From CAZLQG01 sp964561655 (GTDB taxonomy: Bacteria; Patescibacteriota; Doudnabacteria; UBA920): a stretch of 64,000 bases of DNA. Under the pieces are notes generated by a model. That model was not told where the DNA came from, searched no databases, and saw nothing but the letters and a program-made list of their open reading frames with translations. The first letter of the stretch is position 1. Every line of letters begins with the position of its first letter. Shown here one piece after another: positions 23,327 to 31,962 of this stretch. The stretch spans positions 12,614 to 76,613 of the forward strand of contig CAZLQG010000001.1 of NCBI GenBank assembly GCA_964561655.1. Direction: 5' to 3'. The position numbers and the translations under genes are program-made.

Positions 23327-23353
23327 AAAACCCTCCAAAAGATGGAGGGTTTT
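23327..23353. terminator. Terminator between rml operon and CAP gene
   Basis: AAAACCCTCCA and TGGAGGGTTTT form an 11-bp stem with a 5-nt loop, and A/T runs on both sides serve the two convergent transcripts. Confidence 0.9.
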
Positions 23354-23373
23354 AGTTTGGCGCATTTTTTAAT

Positions 23374-24381
23374 TTATAACCAGTACATTAAAGCTAAAAT
23401 TATTAAAGCTAAAATTAAAATAATAATATTATTAACTTTTTTATCCAAGGGCAAAAGTTTTTTTTGGAGCAGTTCTCTTGCGTCCAAAAATAAAACTATT
23501 AAAAGTAGCCCGCCGAAAGCAATGGCGAGATAGCGGTTAAATTTTAAGGGATTAAAACTAATCTTGGGCTGGCTTAAGGGCTGGACCGGGGGTGAAGTTT
23601 GAGTCGTTGTCGGAATTTCAATTTGTTGCTGGCTTTTCCCTGTAGTAAACGAAGGTTCTTCTTCGTCTTCGCCACCCCTTAAGGCAACCGTTTGCGTGGG
23701 TCCCTGTTTTTCTTGTTGTTGCGGAAGCTCTTGCTGTTCTTGCGGAGTTTGGATTTGTGTTTCAGGGGTTTGGGTCGTTTCCGATTCAACTTGAGGGATT
23801 TGCTGTTCTTGGCTTGGGGGCGGGGGAGAAGGAATGGTTTTTTGCACAATCAGTGTTCCAAAAGTATTGGCTATGGAAGAATAATGCTGGCTTTTGTTTG
23901 TGTCCCCAAAATCGAGGCCCATGCCCTGATCTTCAAAACTGTCATTTAAAATGTTGGCTCTGTGCGTTGGGCTGTTCATCCAGGCGGCAACCAGGCTTTC
24001 GGTATTATAAAAATCAATCGCTAAATTTTCACCAAGCTGTAAGTAAGGAGAATAGCCCTGCGCTACAATAGTCGGCCAAATATAATTGCCGTCCGGGTCG
24101 GTATGGCTGAAATAATTTCTGACAATCATGTCCGTAGCCTTAATTTGTGCGGCCGCGGAAAGCTTAGTGTTGGTGTTGAGTGTAGTTTGGTTTCTAAGCG
24201 TGCGTTCTTTATTTACCTCATCAATAATGTTATTTTTAGTTAAATCGGAAGCGCTGATTTGGTAATTTTGGGAAAAGTAAAGGTTAAGCGCAACAACCAA
24301 AATAAAAATCAGGATCAGCGCTGAAATGCCTTTGTTTCTGAAAATGCTTTGATTATAGGAGTTTTTGAAAGGTTTGTTCAT
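23374..24381 (-). CDS. CAP/SCP-domain secreted membrane protein
   Basis: CAP-superfamily proteins (YkwD/PR-1 type) are secreted and often bind lipids, glycans or metals. The 335-residue protein has an N-terminal signal-anchor (about 18-36), a CAP domain (about 46-170) with YFSHTDPDG, LGENLA and WMNSPTHRANIL carrying the conserved His/Glu residues, a Gln/Pro/Thr-rich stalk (about 178-275) and two C-terminal hydrophobic helices (about 285-335), so both ends may be membrane-held. It faces the sortase gene divergently. Confidence 0.88.
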   Translation of the reverse strand: MNKPFKNSYNQSIFRNKGISALILIFILVVALNLYFSQNYQISASDLTKNNIIDEVNKERTLRNQTTLNTNTKLSAAAQIKATDMIVRNYFSHTDPDGNYIWPTIVAQGYSPYLQLGENLAIDFYNTESLVAAWMNSPTHRANILNDSFEDQGMGLDFGDTNKSQHYSSIANTFGTLIVQKTIPSPPPPSQEQQIPQVESETTQTPETQIQTPQEQQELPQQQEKQGPTQTVALRGGEDEEEPSFTTGKSQQQIEIPTTTQTSPPVQPLSQPKISFNPLKFNRYLAIAFGGLLLIVLFLDARELLQKKLLPLDKKVNNIIILILALIILALMYWL

Positions 24382-24429
24382 TGGGGAGTAGGTTATTTTG
24401 CAATTTAATATTACATGGTTTGGGCATAC

Positions 24430-24458
24430 TTGACAAGTTTAATATTTTATGTTAATAT
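24430..24458 (+). promoter_or_regulatory. Sortase gene promoter
   Basis: TTGACA (24430-24435) and TAATAT (24453-24458), 17 bp apart, with the ATG at 24485. Confidence 0.65.
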
Positions 24459-24484
24459 GTACAGTCTTTCAATAATTACAAAAT

Positions 24485-25825
24485 ATGAGCGACCCAAAGC
24501 CAAAAATTTATCCGATTGCCAGTCTGGAAGTTGCAAAAATGCTGGGCATTGATACTTCTCAAAGCCCCAGCAATGCGGCCTCCAGCAGCACTGACAGCGT
24601 GAGCGCCGGCGATTTGCCGGTAGCTGATTTGCCGGTGGTTGAAGCGGAAGTTTCCACAGAAAAACCTGCTATGGAAACGCCTGCCGCTGAAAAGGAAAGC
24701 CTTTCCAAGAGCGAACTTTCTCCTAGTGAGAACGTAGAAGAAATTTTAGATTTGGAAGAAAAAAAAGTTGTTCGTCCGGTTTGGCTTAAGATTGTAAAAA
24801 CGGCTGCGCCTTATTTGATAGTTTTTGCCGTTGCCGTATTTTTGTATTATTTCTTTTTCAGCCAAGTAAATATTGGGGCAAGCTTGGCAAAGTCCATTCC
24901 GAAAAAAGTGGAGACTGCCAAAGAGAGCGTCATTAGTTCGCTGGCCAAACAAAACAGCGAAGCTTATTACGCTTGGGTTTCCAAGTTTTATTATGATGTT
25001 TCTGATTCTGGTATCTTAGACCCGTTTGCCGACAATTCAGGCAACGGTCTTTCGAATTTCCAAAAATATCTTTTGAATTTAAATCCGCGCAGCTACGACA
25101 CACTTGGTCTTGGCATGTCAGACAGCGAAGCCATAGCCCAAGGCATTAACCCTTTGACCGGGGCTAAACTTACACAAAGCCAAAAGAGCATGATAGATCA
25201 GTATTTTGACATGGAAGTCGTGGCTAACCGCTTGGCCTTGGCTAATTTGCATAATACCAGCAGAGTTGCCGGCGCGCGCGTTGGCTTAGGGCCTTTACGT
25301 GACCCTAATTACAATTATATTTATGAAGAGTCTGCACAGTCTGCGGAAGTCGTAAATGAAAGCGGTGTGGAAGTAGATATCACGATACCAGGGCGTTTGG
25401 AAATTCCCGAACTTAACATTAACGTGCCTATAATTTGGACCCAGGATCCGAAAGATTTTGAAAATGATTTGCAGTTAGGCGTGGTGCATTATCCGGGCAC
25501 GGCTTTGCCGGGCCAGATTGGCACAACTTATATTTCCGGCCATTCCAGCAACTACGCTTGGGCAAAAGGCGATTTCAAGCGCGTGTTCGCGAAATTAGGG
25601 GACTTGCCGGATAATACTTCTTTTAAAGTTACCGTTGTGCAAAAAAATGGTAAAGATGCCATTTTGCATTACGTTGTTACCCACAGGCAGGAATTTGGCG
25701 CGATTGACCAGGAACAATTTAAAAACAGTGGTAAATCTGTAATAGCTTTGTCTACCTGCTGGCCCGTGGGCTCCACGGCCAAGCGTTTGGTGGTGTTTGC
25801 TGAATTAACGCAGGTGTCTAAATAG
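24485..25825 (+). CDS. Sortase with long N-terminal extension and calcium-binding-like linker
   Basis: Sortases cut a C-terminal sorting signal and join the protein to a surface acceptor. The 446-residue protein has a cytosolic acidic/Ser-rich tail (1-98), one transmembrane helix (108-127), a linker and a C-terminal sortase barrel. His353 (ISGHSS), Cys425 (LSTCWP) and Arg434 form the catalytic triad. Residues of about 171-225 contain two Asp/Asn/Gly units like thrombospondin type-3 repeats, unusual for a sortase. A PKTG-tailed protein is encoded at 27327, a likely substrate. The class resembles D/E rather than housekeeping A. Confidence 0.92.
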   Translation: MSDPKPKIYPIASLEVAKMLGIDTSQSPSNAASSSTDSVSAGDLPVADLPVVEAEVSTEKPAMETPAAEKESLSKSELSPSENVEEILDLEEKKVVRPVWLKIVKTAAPYLIVFAVAVFLYYFFFSQVNIGASLAKSIPKKVETAKESVISSLAKQNSEAYYAWVSKFYYDVSDSGILDPFADNSGNGLSNFQKYLLNLNPRSYDTLGLGMSDSEAIAQGINPLTGAKLTQSQKSMIDQYFDMEVVANRLALANLHNTSRVAGARVGLGPLRDPNYNYIYEESAQSAEVVNESGVEVDITIPGRLEIPELNINVPIIWTQDPKDFENDLQLGVVHYPGTALPGQIGTTYISGHSSNYAWAKGDFKRVFAKLGDLPDNTSFKVTVVQKNGKDAILHYVVTHRQEFGAIDQEQFKNSGKSVIALSTCWPVGSTAKRLVVFAELTQVSK

Positions 25826-26178
25826 CTAATTCACCCTGAGCTATGCCGATGGGAGAACTTACCCAAGTTTCCAAGTAAAAAAACTGTTTGTCGGGTGTTA
25901 GAGAGCCATTATCATACTATCTTGTATGATAATGGCTAAAAATACCTGGCACAAAGTTAGATAAAGGAGGCGCTTAGATAGAAGCGTTTTTATTCATTTA
26001 AAAAGCTTGGCAGATGGTAAAGTTTAAAATTGTCAATATAAAACCCGGCCGTAACGGATATTGACAGTTTTAGAAGCTATTATTCTGCTCGGCTTGGCCG
26101 GCAGAGTATCGTCGGACAGATTTTTGTCCGGCGTTTGGCCATCAGGCCGAGACAATCGAAATCTGGAGGATTTGAAAG
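25826..26178. other. Intergenic region with hairpins and a structured 5' leader
   Basis: No gene is seen. A perfect 13-bp hairpin (25905-25917 with 25924-25936) and a small terminator CGCTT/AAGCG plus T5 (25971-25991) follow the sortase. From about 26050 the composition becomes GC-rich: a CTCGGC/GCCGAG helix encloses CGTCGGACA/TGTCCGGCG (near 26109-26132), forming a structured leader ending in the strong Shine-Dalgarno GGAGGA before 26179. Confidence 0.65.
25905..25936. repeat. 13-bp perfect hairpin
   Basis: GCCATTATCATAC and its inverse flank a TATCTT loop. There is no T run, so it may be a repeat or operator rather than a terminator. Confidence 0.7.
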
Positions 26179-27066
26179 ATGAAACGAATCGTTGCGTTTG
26201 TTTTTGTTGCGTTTGCCATGACTTCGGTCGTGTCGGCGCAGCAGGATAGGTTTTCTTCCGAACGGGCGTGTGTGAATGCGGTGTCGGCTGGGACCGCGGT
26301 ATGGTATCAACCGTCGTTCTTCGATCATCGAAACCGACCGCCTGCCCGCCCGGTGGCAACCACACGGGCACTTGAAGAACGTGGTTGCGTAGAAATGTGG
26401 ATAGTTGGTGGATGGGCTTGGATTCCCCAGCCCGGCGTTTCACAGGTTGGTGAAAACGCGCCGCAGTTCGATTTTGACACAGACGGACAACCAATCCGTC
26501 GGTCAGACTGCGGCAATCGGGTGCGTAAGATCGTATACGTGCCCGAGGAAAAGTCAGAGCTGTCTCCATCTCCTCCTCCATCACCTCCATCACCTCCATC
26601 ACCTTCTGCGCTAGAACAGGAGCAAAATGTGACCGTAAATGTCACAATCCAAGCTCCGGAGCCGTCGATGTCAACAGGATCGTGCATCATTCTCGGTCCT
26701 CAAACTGTCGAGGGGGCTGAACCTGCCGTGTATACGGTAGAGGTTCACCCACCCGGAACAACAGTTCCGAGAGTGGGTTGGTGGTACATTGACGGACGTT
26801 TGGCCGGTAACGGGGATAGGTTTGCCACTAATGGAGCCCGGCTGTCCCGTGATCGCAAGAGGAGCGGGAACATTGCCATTGAATGGCGAGGTGGAGAACT
26901 GGCATGCCGCGCCGACGTATTCTGGGAGAAGCCCAGTAGTAAAAAGAAGTGGGTGATCCTTGGGGTAGTCGGTGGTATTGCGGGTGGTGGCGCAGTCTAC
27001 GTAACACGCAACGGCAAGAAAAAGCCGCGGTTGCCAGCCGCGGGTTCGGGCGACCCCGCGCCCTGA
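26179..27066 (+). CDS. GC-rich secreted protein, probable foreign origin, function unknown
   Basis: The 295-residue protein has a clear signal peptide ending in VVSA-QQ (about 1-21), two Cys-containing regions (about 30-110 and 165-245), a Pro/Ser linker (PPPSPPSPPSPS, about 130-142) and a C-terminal transmembrane helix (about 258-275) followed by a basic tail. It uses GC-ending and CGN codons and an optimal Shine-Dalgarno, unlike the AT-rich neighbours, and has its own structured leader and terminator. It sits between the sortase and its likely substrate. No family is recognised. Confidence 0.8.
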   Translation: MKRIVAFVFVAFAMTSVVSAQQDRFSSERACVNAVSAGTAVWYQPSFFDHRNRPPARPVATTRALEERGCVEMWIVGGWAWIPQPGVSQVGENAPQFDFDTDGQPIRRSDCGNRVRKIVYVPEEKSELSPSPPPSPPSPPSPSALEQEQNVTVNVTIQAPEPSMSTGSCIILGPQTVEGAEPAVYTVEVHPPGTTVPRVGWWYIDGRLAGNGDRFATNGARLSRDRKRSGNIAIEWRGGELACRADVFWEKPSSKKKWVILGVVGGIAGGGAVYVTRNGKKKPRLPAAGSGDPAP

Positions 27067-27090
27067 CGATTCGATTTGTGCTTGGGGGGA

Positions 27091-27140
27091 GGCGAGCGGA
27101 AAACATCCGCAAACCTACCCCCTCGCCAATTTTTAAGTTT
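27091..27140 (+). terminator. Terminator of the GC-rich gene
   Basis: GGCGAG (27091-27096) pairs with CTCGCC (27122-27127), enclosing a CGGA/TCCG hairpin, followed by TTTTT and a second TTTTT. Confidence 0.7.
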
Positions 27141-27222
27141 TTAGCTAGACTTATAAATCGTATATAATAAATAGGATTTATTAGTTTTGTCAAAATTGGT
27201 TATAAATAAGCCAATAATAGGC

Positions 27223-27251
27223 TTGACAAAATATTGAAAAAGTATTATAAT
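27223..27251 (+). promoter_or_regulatory. Strong promoter of the DUF11 surface protein
   Basis: Consensus TTGACA (27223-27228) and TATAAT (27246-27251) with a 17-bp spacer. This is the best sigma-70-type promoter in the window, fitting an abundant surface protein. Confidence 0.85.
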
Positions 27252-27326
27252 GCATAGTCATTTATTAATTTTTAAAATTTTAATAATTTTATAATCTAAG
27301 ATAAATAATTATCAATTATCAACAAG

Positions 27327-30300
27327 ATGAAAATATTTAAATCAATTTCCGCAATTTATATCGCAGGCGCTTTGTTTGCCGTAGTGTCCGGCGTTTTGCT
27401 GTTGGCGCCAAGGCAAGCAAGCTTCATACAAGCTGAAAGCTGCCAGCCAGTTTATGAAAATCCAGTGTTTAATCCGTACCCTGTAAGTTGGACCACAGAA
27501 GCCGGAACCAACTGTATGGATTTTCCGGTGATTTCCGGAAACGTAGTTGGCGCCGGATACTGGGCCAGTAATTTTACTGCCAAAGCCGGCGATACCATTA
27601 AATTAAGGATTTACGTACACAACGGGGCGGCTTTAAATTCCGGAGCAGTGATGCATAACGTGCAGGTAAGTTCTACCATGGATGCAGATCCTGGTTCTAC
27701 TCATGTTATTAGAACCACTTTAAGCGCAAGCAACGCTGCTTCCAAAGCCGGACAGGTTACCATAAACACCGGCCCGAATGACAGATTAGAAATTGTTAGC
27801 GGAAGTTTAAATCAGAACATTGGCGAAATGGAACCCTGTTTTCCGTTTTCCAAAGTTTTTTATGTTGAACTAAAAGTCGTCGGCGACCAGCCTGAAACTA
27901 AAACTTTAAATCTTACCACCGACAAAACTTCCTACTGCGTCGGCGATGTTCCTTATTACACCGTAAACGGCAGTACCAACTTGGCCGGCGAATACGTAAA
28001 ATGGTCTTCTACTTTAAACGGCCAATCTACCGGTGAAAATTATTCCGGTTACGACCATTACTTAAACAGTCAAGGTGACTGGAGTGGATATGGTGGTACT
28101 TGGAATAGTTCGCACATCGGCAATTGGACCAAAACCGCTCACGCAGGCGGAGCTCAAGCTTCTGCCAGTTTCAGCGTGAAAGATTGTACGCCTCCGGCGC
28201 AGATTGATTACACTTTAACTATCAACAAACTTGAATTTTGTGTTGGCGACACCCCGCTTTATACCATCAACGGAAATAACGCGGCTGCTAACAAAATCAT
28301 TCTTTGGTCTTCTTCTAAAAATAGCCAATCTACCGGAGAGGTAGACGTTGACTACGGTTTTAAAACCAATGCTTCAGGCGACTGGCAGGAATACGGGGGC
28401 ATTTGGAATTCTTCTCATATTGGTTCTTGGAAAAAAGAATCTAATATTGAAGGTATAAAAAGATCAGTTAATTTTACTGTAAAAGATTGTGCCCCGCCGG
28501 TGCAAAAAACCCTTACTCTTACCACCGACAAAACTTCCTACTGCGTCGGCGATGTTCCTTATTACACCGTANNNNNNNNNNNNNNNNNNNNNNNNNNNNN
28601 NNNNNNNNNNNNNNNNNNNNNNNNNNNNNNNNNNNNNNNNNNNNNNNNNNNNNNNNNNNNNNNNNNNNNNNACGCAGGCGGAGCTCAAGCTTCTGCCAGT
28701 TTCAGCGTGAAAGATTGTACGCCTCCAATAAATCAAGTCACAGCGACCGCCAGTGCTACGGCTTACGCAAGCGCTTCCGCGACCTGCCCTGACGGTACAA
28801 CCGCCACGGCCAGCGCCAGCGCTAGCGCGACTGCCACAGCTACTGCCTCTACTTACAGCGCGGCTTATGACGCGGCCTATACGAAAGCTTTAGCTCAGGC
28901 TCAGGCTTCGGCAAAAGCGCAGGCTCAAGCTAAGGTGGTTTGCAAAGACGTTCCGCCCCCGGCTGCTTTGACTTGCAGTCCTTCCAATCAGACTGTAGAT
29001 GTTAACCAAACTGCTAACTTTACAGCAAATGGCGGTACGGGTTCTTACGCCTGGTCCGCTCCTTCTTCCAGTCATACCAGCGGCAGCGGTTCCGGCTTTA
29101 ATACTTCTTATTCTCTTTCCGGCAATAAAACGGTGACTGTTCAAAGCGGAAGCCAAAACGCTACCTGTAATGTTACCGTCAACCAACCTTACAATCCTCC
29201 TTCTATCACTTGTCCGTTGACTGCTTCGGCTAATAGAGTAATTGTGAATTTCAATAAAAATCAGGTTGTTGCCTGGCAGACCGAGAATGAAGCTCAGGGC
29301 GGGCCTTATAACGTGAATTTGCCGTCCGGCAAGTATGATGTGACTTTGGTTTCTTATGATGATCATACGGGCAAGCCCGGACAAAACCAGCCCCAGGAGC
29401 AGTATTATTTGAAGCTAAAAAATTCCAGCGGTCAGCAAATTGCTCAAACTAATTCCATTGCCGATCTTTCCGATAACCAAAACTATTTGACCCAAAAAGT
29501 CAACAGCGGTTTGAATTTGTCTTCTAACGTAAGTTCAGTTTTAGCCGTTCACCCTGCTTTCTACAGTTCTAATCCTAATAGCATCACTCCGGTCTGCGCG
29601 GCTTTCGACAGGATAAGTGACGAACCGCAAAATACCCAGCTAAGCATTGACAAAGAGGTAAAAAATATAACAGATGGTGGAAATTTTGGAAGCAGCGCTT
29701 CAGCCTCCAATGGCGATGTTCTGCAGTATCGCATTACGGTACGTAACGTGGGCAATGTCACTGCCAACAATGTGACTATTTCCGACAACTTTAATGCAAA
29801 CGGAATCAGCAGGACCGGTTCTATTAACGTAAGCAAAAGTTATTCCGGCAACATCAGTACCGGCATAAATGTGGGAAGTCTGGGCCAAAACCAAAGCGTT
29901 ACGATTACTTATAATGCCACAGTCACTATCAACAATGGAAGTATTCCAAATACCGCAATCGCCACTGCGAGCAATGCTAATACGGTTTCTGATACAGCGA
30001 CTGTGTATGTTTCTACCGTAGTTGGCGAGCCGCAGCTTACAATCGACAAGACTGTGAAGAACTTAACAAGCGGTGGCGTAGGCTTTACCAACAGCGTTTC
30101 TGCGCATAATGGCGATGAAGTGGAATTTAAAATTTTAGTCAGAAACATCGGCAATGCTACTGCCCAAAACGTGAAAATTTCCGATATGGTTCCGGGCGGC
30201 TTAAGCTTTATAGACGGCTCTGTCGGAAGCGACGCACCTTTAAGCAATAATGCCGACAATTTGAATTCTTCTACCGGCGTAAGGGTTAATCAATTACTTT

Positions 30301-31766
30301 CCGGACAGGATATAACTTTGTTCTTCAGAGCGACGGTTGTTCAGTCTAGTGGCAGCATCACGAACACCGCCCGCGCCCGCGCTGATAACGCTTCAGAGGT
30401 TTCTGATAATGCTTTCATTAATATTATCAATCAGCAAAACGGCAGCCTATTCATAAATAAACTGGTGAAAAATGTGACTAAGGGTTCTGGTTTTTCCAGC
30501 AGCGTTTCTGCGGACAGTGGCAATCGCATGGAATATGAAATTACTGTAACCGCCAATTCCGGCACTGTGAATAATGTAAGACTGACCGATACTTTGCCGA
30601 GCAATTTGAGCATAGTGAACGGCAGCGTAAGGCTGGACGGCACAAGCGTTTCCGACAGCTTGTTCTATGGTGGTTTATCTTTGGGCAGTTTGAATTCGGG
30701 CCAGTCTAGAAAGATAACTTTTGAGGCTTTTGCCTACGCGCAATCCGGCGTGAGCCAAACCGTAATTACTAATACCGCTACCGCTTCCGGTGATAACGTC
30801 GGCACAGTCAACGACAGCGCCACGGTTTACATTAGCCAGTACATTAACGACGGTTTTGGCCAGCTGACTATTTCCAAATCCGTAAAAAGAACCTCTGACA
30901 GTTACTATCAAAATAGTGTGAGCGTCAATTCCAACGAAACTGTGAATTTTGAAATCGTGGTTACCAACACTGGAAGCCGCACTGTGAATAACGTCAGAAT
31001 GCAGGATTTTTTGCCTTCGGGGCTTCAAGTTGTAAGCGGAAGCATTAGGGTTGATGGCGGAAATTATCCTTATTCCAGCAATTTGGGCGAAGTTTCCTTA
31101 GGAAATTTGTATGCCGGCCAGCAAAGAAGGATTTATTTTGACGCGAACGTTTCAAGCAGCGGCAGCCAAAGCATCCAGAACATCGCGCGCGCCAGCGGCG
31201 ACAGCGTTTCGCAGGTACAGGACGACGCCTGGGTGTTCATTAGCCAGGTGCAGGGTGGAAATGTCAATTTGACTTTCTCTAAACGCGCGTTTAATGACAC
31301 CAAAAATGTGGACGCTACCGCGGTTAACGCTTCCAGGGAAGATTACATCACTTATACTTTGACCGTGACTAACAACGGCAACAGTCCGGCAACGAGTTTC
31401 ATAATCACTGACGACTTGTCCCAGGTATTGCAATACGCTGACATGGTGGACAACGGCGGCGGCAGCTTAAACGGAAATGTGATTACTTATCCGGGTATAA
31501 CCATTCCGGCGTACGGAAGCGTAAGTAAGAGTTTCAAAGTCAGAGTAAAATACCATTTGGCGGAAAACCTAAGCTATACCATGGTTAACACTTACGGCAA
31601 TACCGTGACTGTAAGAATCAACACGCCGCAGGTATTAGGCACTTTTATAGCTCCTAAAACCGGCGGACCTGCCGCAGGACTGGCTGGAATGTTCGGAGCT
31701 GTAATCACAGGAGTTTTCGCTCTTGTTAGGAACCGCAAAAAAGTTTTAGACCTGATCTGGAATTAA
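27327..31766 (+). CDS. Giant DUF11-repeat surface protein with PKTG sorting signal
   Basis: The ~1,479-residue product (with gap) has a signal peptide (about 1-38); an N-terminal domain; three ~100-residue repeats at 27895-28195, 28205-28490 and 28500-28727, each with SYCVGD and a closing KDC that probably form a disulfide; an Ala/Ser/Thr-rich stretch (28735-28960); an Ig-like region; then five DUF11-type beta-sandwich repeats from 29640 to 31640. The C-terminus has APKTGG, a hydrophobic helix and a basic tail (NRKK), a sortase signal. It is likely the main substrate of the sortase at 24485. Gap at 28572-28671. Confidence 0.9.
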   Translation: MKIFKSISAIYIAGALFAVVSGVLLLAPRQASFIQAESCQPVYENPVFNPYPVSWTTEAGTNCMDFPVISGNVVGAGYWASNFTAKAGDTIKLRIYVHNGAALNSGAVMHNVQVSSTMDADPGSTHVIRTTLSASNAASKAGQVTINTGPNDRLEIVSGSLNQNIGEMEPCFPFSKVFYVELKVVGDQPETKTLNLTTDKTSYCVGDVPYYTVNGSTNLAGEYVKWSSTLNGQSTGENYSGYDHYLNSQGDWSGYGGTWNSSHIGNWTKTAHAGGAQASASFSVKDCTPPAQIDYTLTINKLEFCVGDTPLYTINGNNAAANKIILWSSSKNSQSTGEVDVDYGFKTNASGDWQEYGGIWNSSHIGSWKKESNIEGIKRSVNFTVKDCAPPVQKTLTLTTDKTSYCVGDVPYYTVXXXXXXXXXXXXXXXXXXXXXXXXXXXXXXXXXXAGGAQASASFSVKDCTPPINQVTATASATAYASASATCPDGTTATASASASATATATASTYSAAYDAAYTKALAQAQASAKAQAQAKVVCKDVPPPAALTCSPSNQTVDVNQTANFTANGGTGSYAWSAPSSSHTSGSGSGFNTSYSLSGNKTVTVQSGSQNATCNVTVNQPYNPPSITCPLTASANRVIVNFNKNQVVAWQTENEAQGGPYNVNLPSGKYDVTLVSYDDHTGKPGQNQPQEQYYLKLKNSSGQQIAQTNSIADLSDNQNYLTQKVNSGLNLSSNVSSVLAVHPAFYSSNPNSITPVCAAFDRISDEPQNTQLSIDKEVKNITDGGNFGSSASASNGDVLQYRITVRNVGNVTANNVTISDNFNANGISRTGSINVSKSYSGNISTGINVGSLGQNQSVTITYNATVTINNGSIPNTAIATASNANTVSDTATVYVSTVVGEPQLTIDKTVKNLTSGGVGFTNSVSAHNGDEVEFKILVRNIGNATAQNVKISDMVPGGLSFIDGSVGSDAPLSNNADNLNSSTGVRVNQLLSGQDITLFFRATVVQSSGSITNTARARADNASEVSDNAFINIINQQNGSLFINKLVKNVTKGSGFSSSVSADSGNRMEYEITVTANSGTVNNVRLTDTLPSNLSIVNGSVRLDGTSVSDSLFYGGLSLGSLNSGQSRKITFEAFAYAQSGVSQTVITNTATASGDNVGTVNDSATVYISQYINDGFGQLTISKSVKRTSDSYYQNSVSVNSNETVNFEIVVTNTGSRTVNNVRMQDFLPSGLQVVSGSIRVDGGNYPYSSNLGEVSLGNLYAGQQRRIYFDANVSSSGSQSIQNIARASGDSVSQVQDDAWVFISQVQGGNVNLTFSKRAFNDTKNVDATAVNASREDYITYTLTVTNNGNSPATSFIITDDLSQVLQYADMVDNGGGSLNGNVITYPGITIPAYGSVSKSFKVRVKYHLAENLSYTMVNTYGNTVTVRINTPQVLGTFIAPKTGGPAAGLAGMFGAVITGVFALVRNRKKVLDLIWN
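28572..28671. other. Scaffold gap of 100 N inside a tandem repeat
   Basis: Both flanks are identical to the first repeat (left flank to 27931-27965, right flank to 28141-28195). If the copies are identical the missing stretch is 175 nt, not 100; both numbers leave remainder 1 on division by 3, so the frame is kept. Confidence 0.95.
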
Positions 31767-31808
31767 AATCATAAATATCAAATCATTACTGATAACATAA
31801 ATAGATAG

Positions 31809-31839
31809 GCGGGGTTTCTGCTTTAGAAATCCCGCTTTT
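31809..31839 (+). terminator. Terminator of the DUF11 gene
   Basis: GCGGGGTTTCT (31809-31819) pairs with AGAAATCCCGC (31825-31835), followed by TTTT. Confidence 0.85.
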
Positions 31840-31909
31840 AAAAAATTTGCAAAGTTTTAAAAAGGTTGATAGTATGAATTTAAGCTAAAAATCAAATATT
31901 CGAAAACAA

Positions 31910-31950
31910 AAAGACAGCTAAAAAGCGTTTTTAAGAAGCTGTCTTTATTT
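31910..31950 (+). terminator. Hairpin with T-rich tail just upstream of the galE fusion
   Basis: AAAGACAGCT (31910-31919) pairs with AGCTGTCTTT (31937-31946), followed by ATTT. It is a second terminator or an attenuator 13 nt before the ATG at 31963. Confidence 0.7.
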
Positions 31951-31962
31951 ATATCTATAATA

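Noticed and set aside
26033..26602. 189-codon minus-strand frame opposite the GC-rich gene
   Set aside because: No signal, no ribosome-binding site; the plus strand has a signal peptide, optimal Shine-Dalgarno and terminator.
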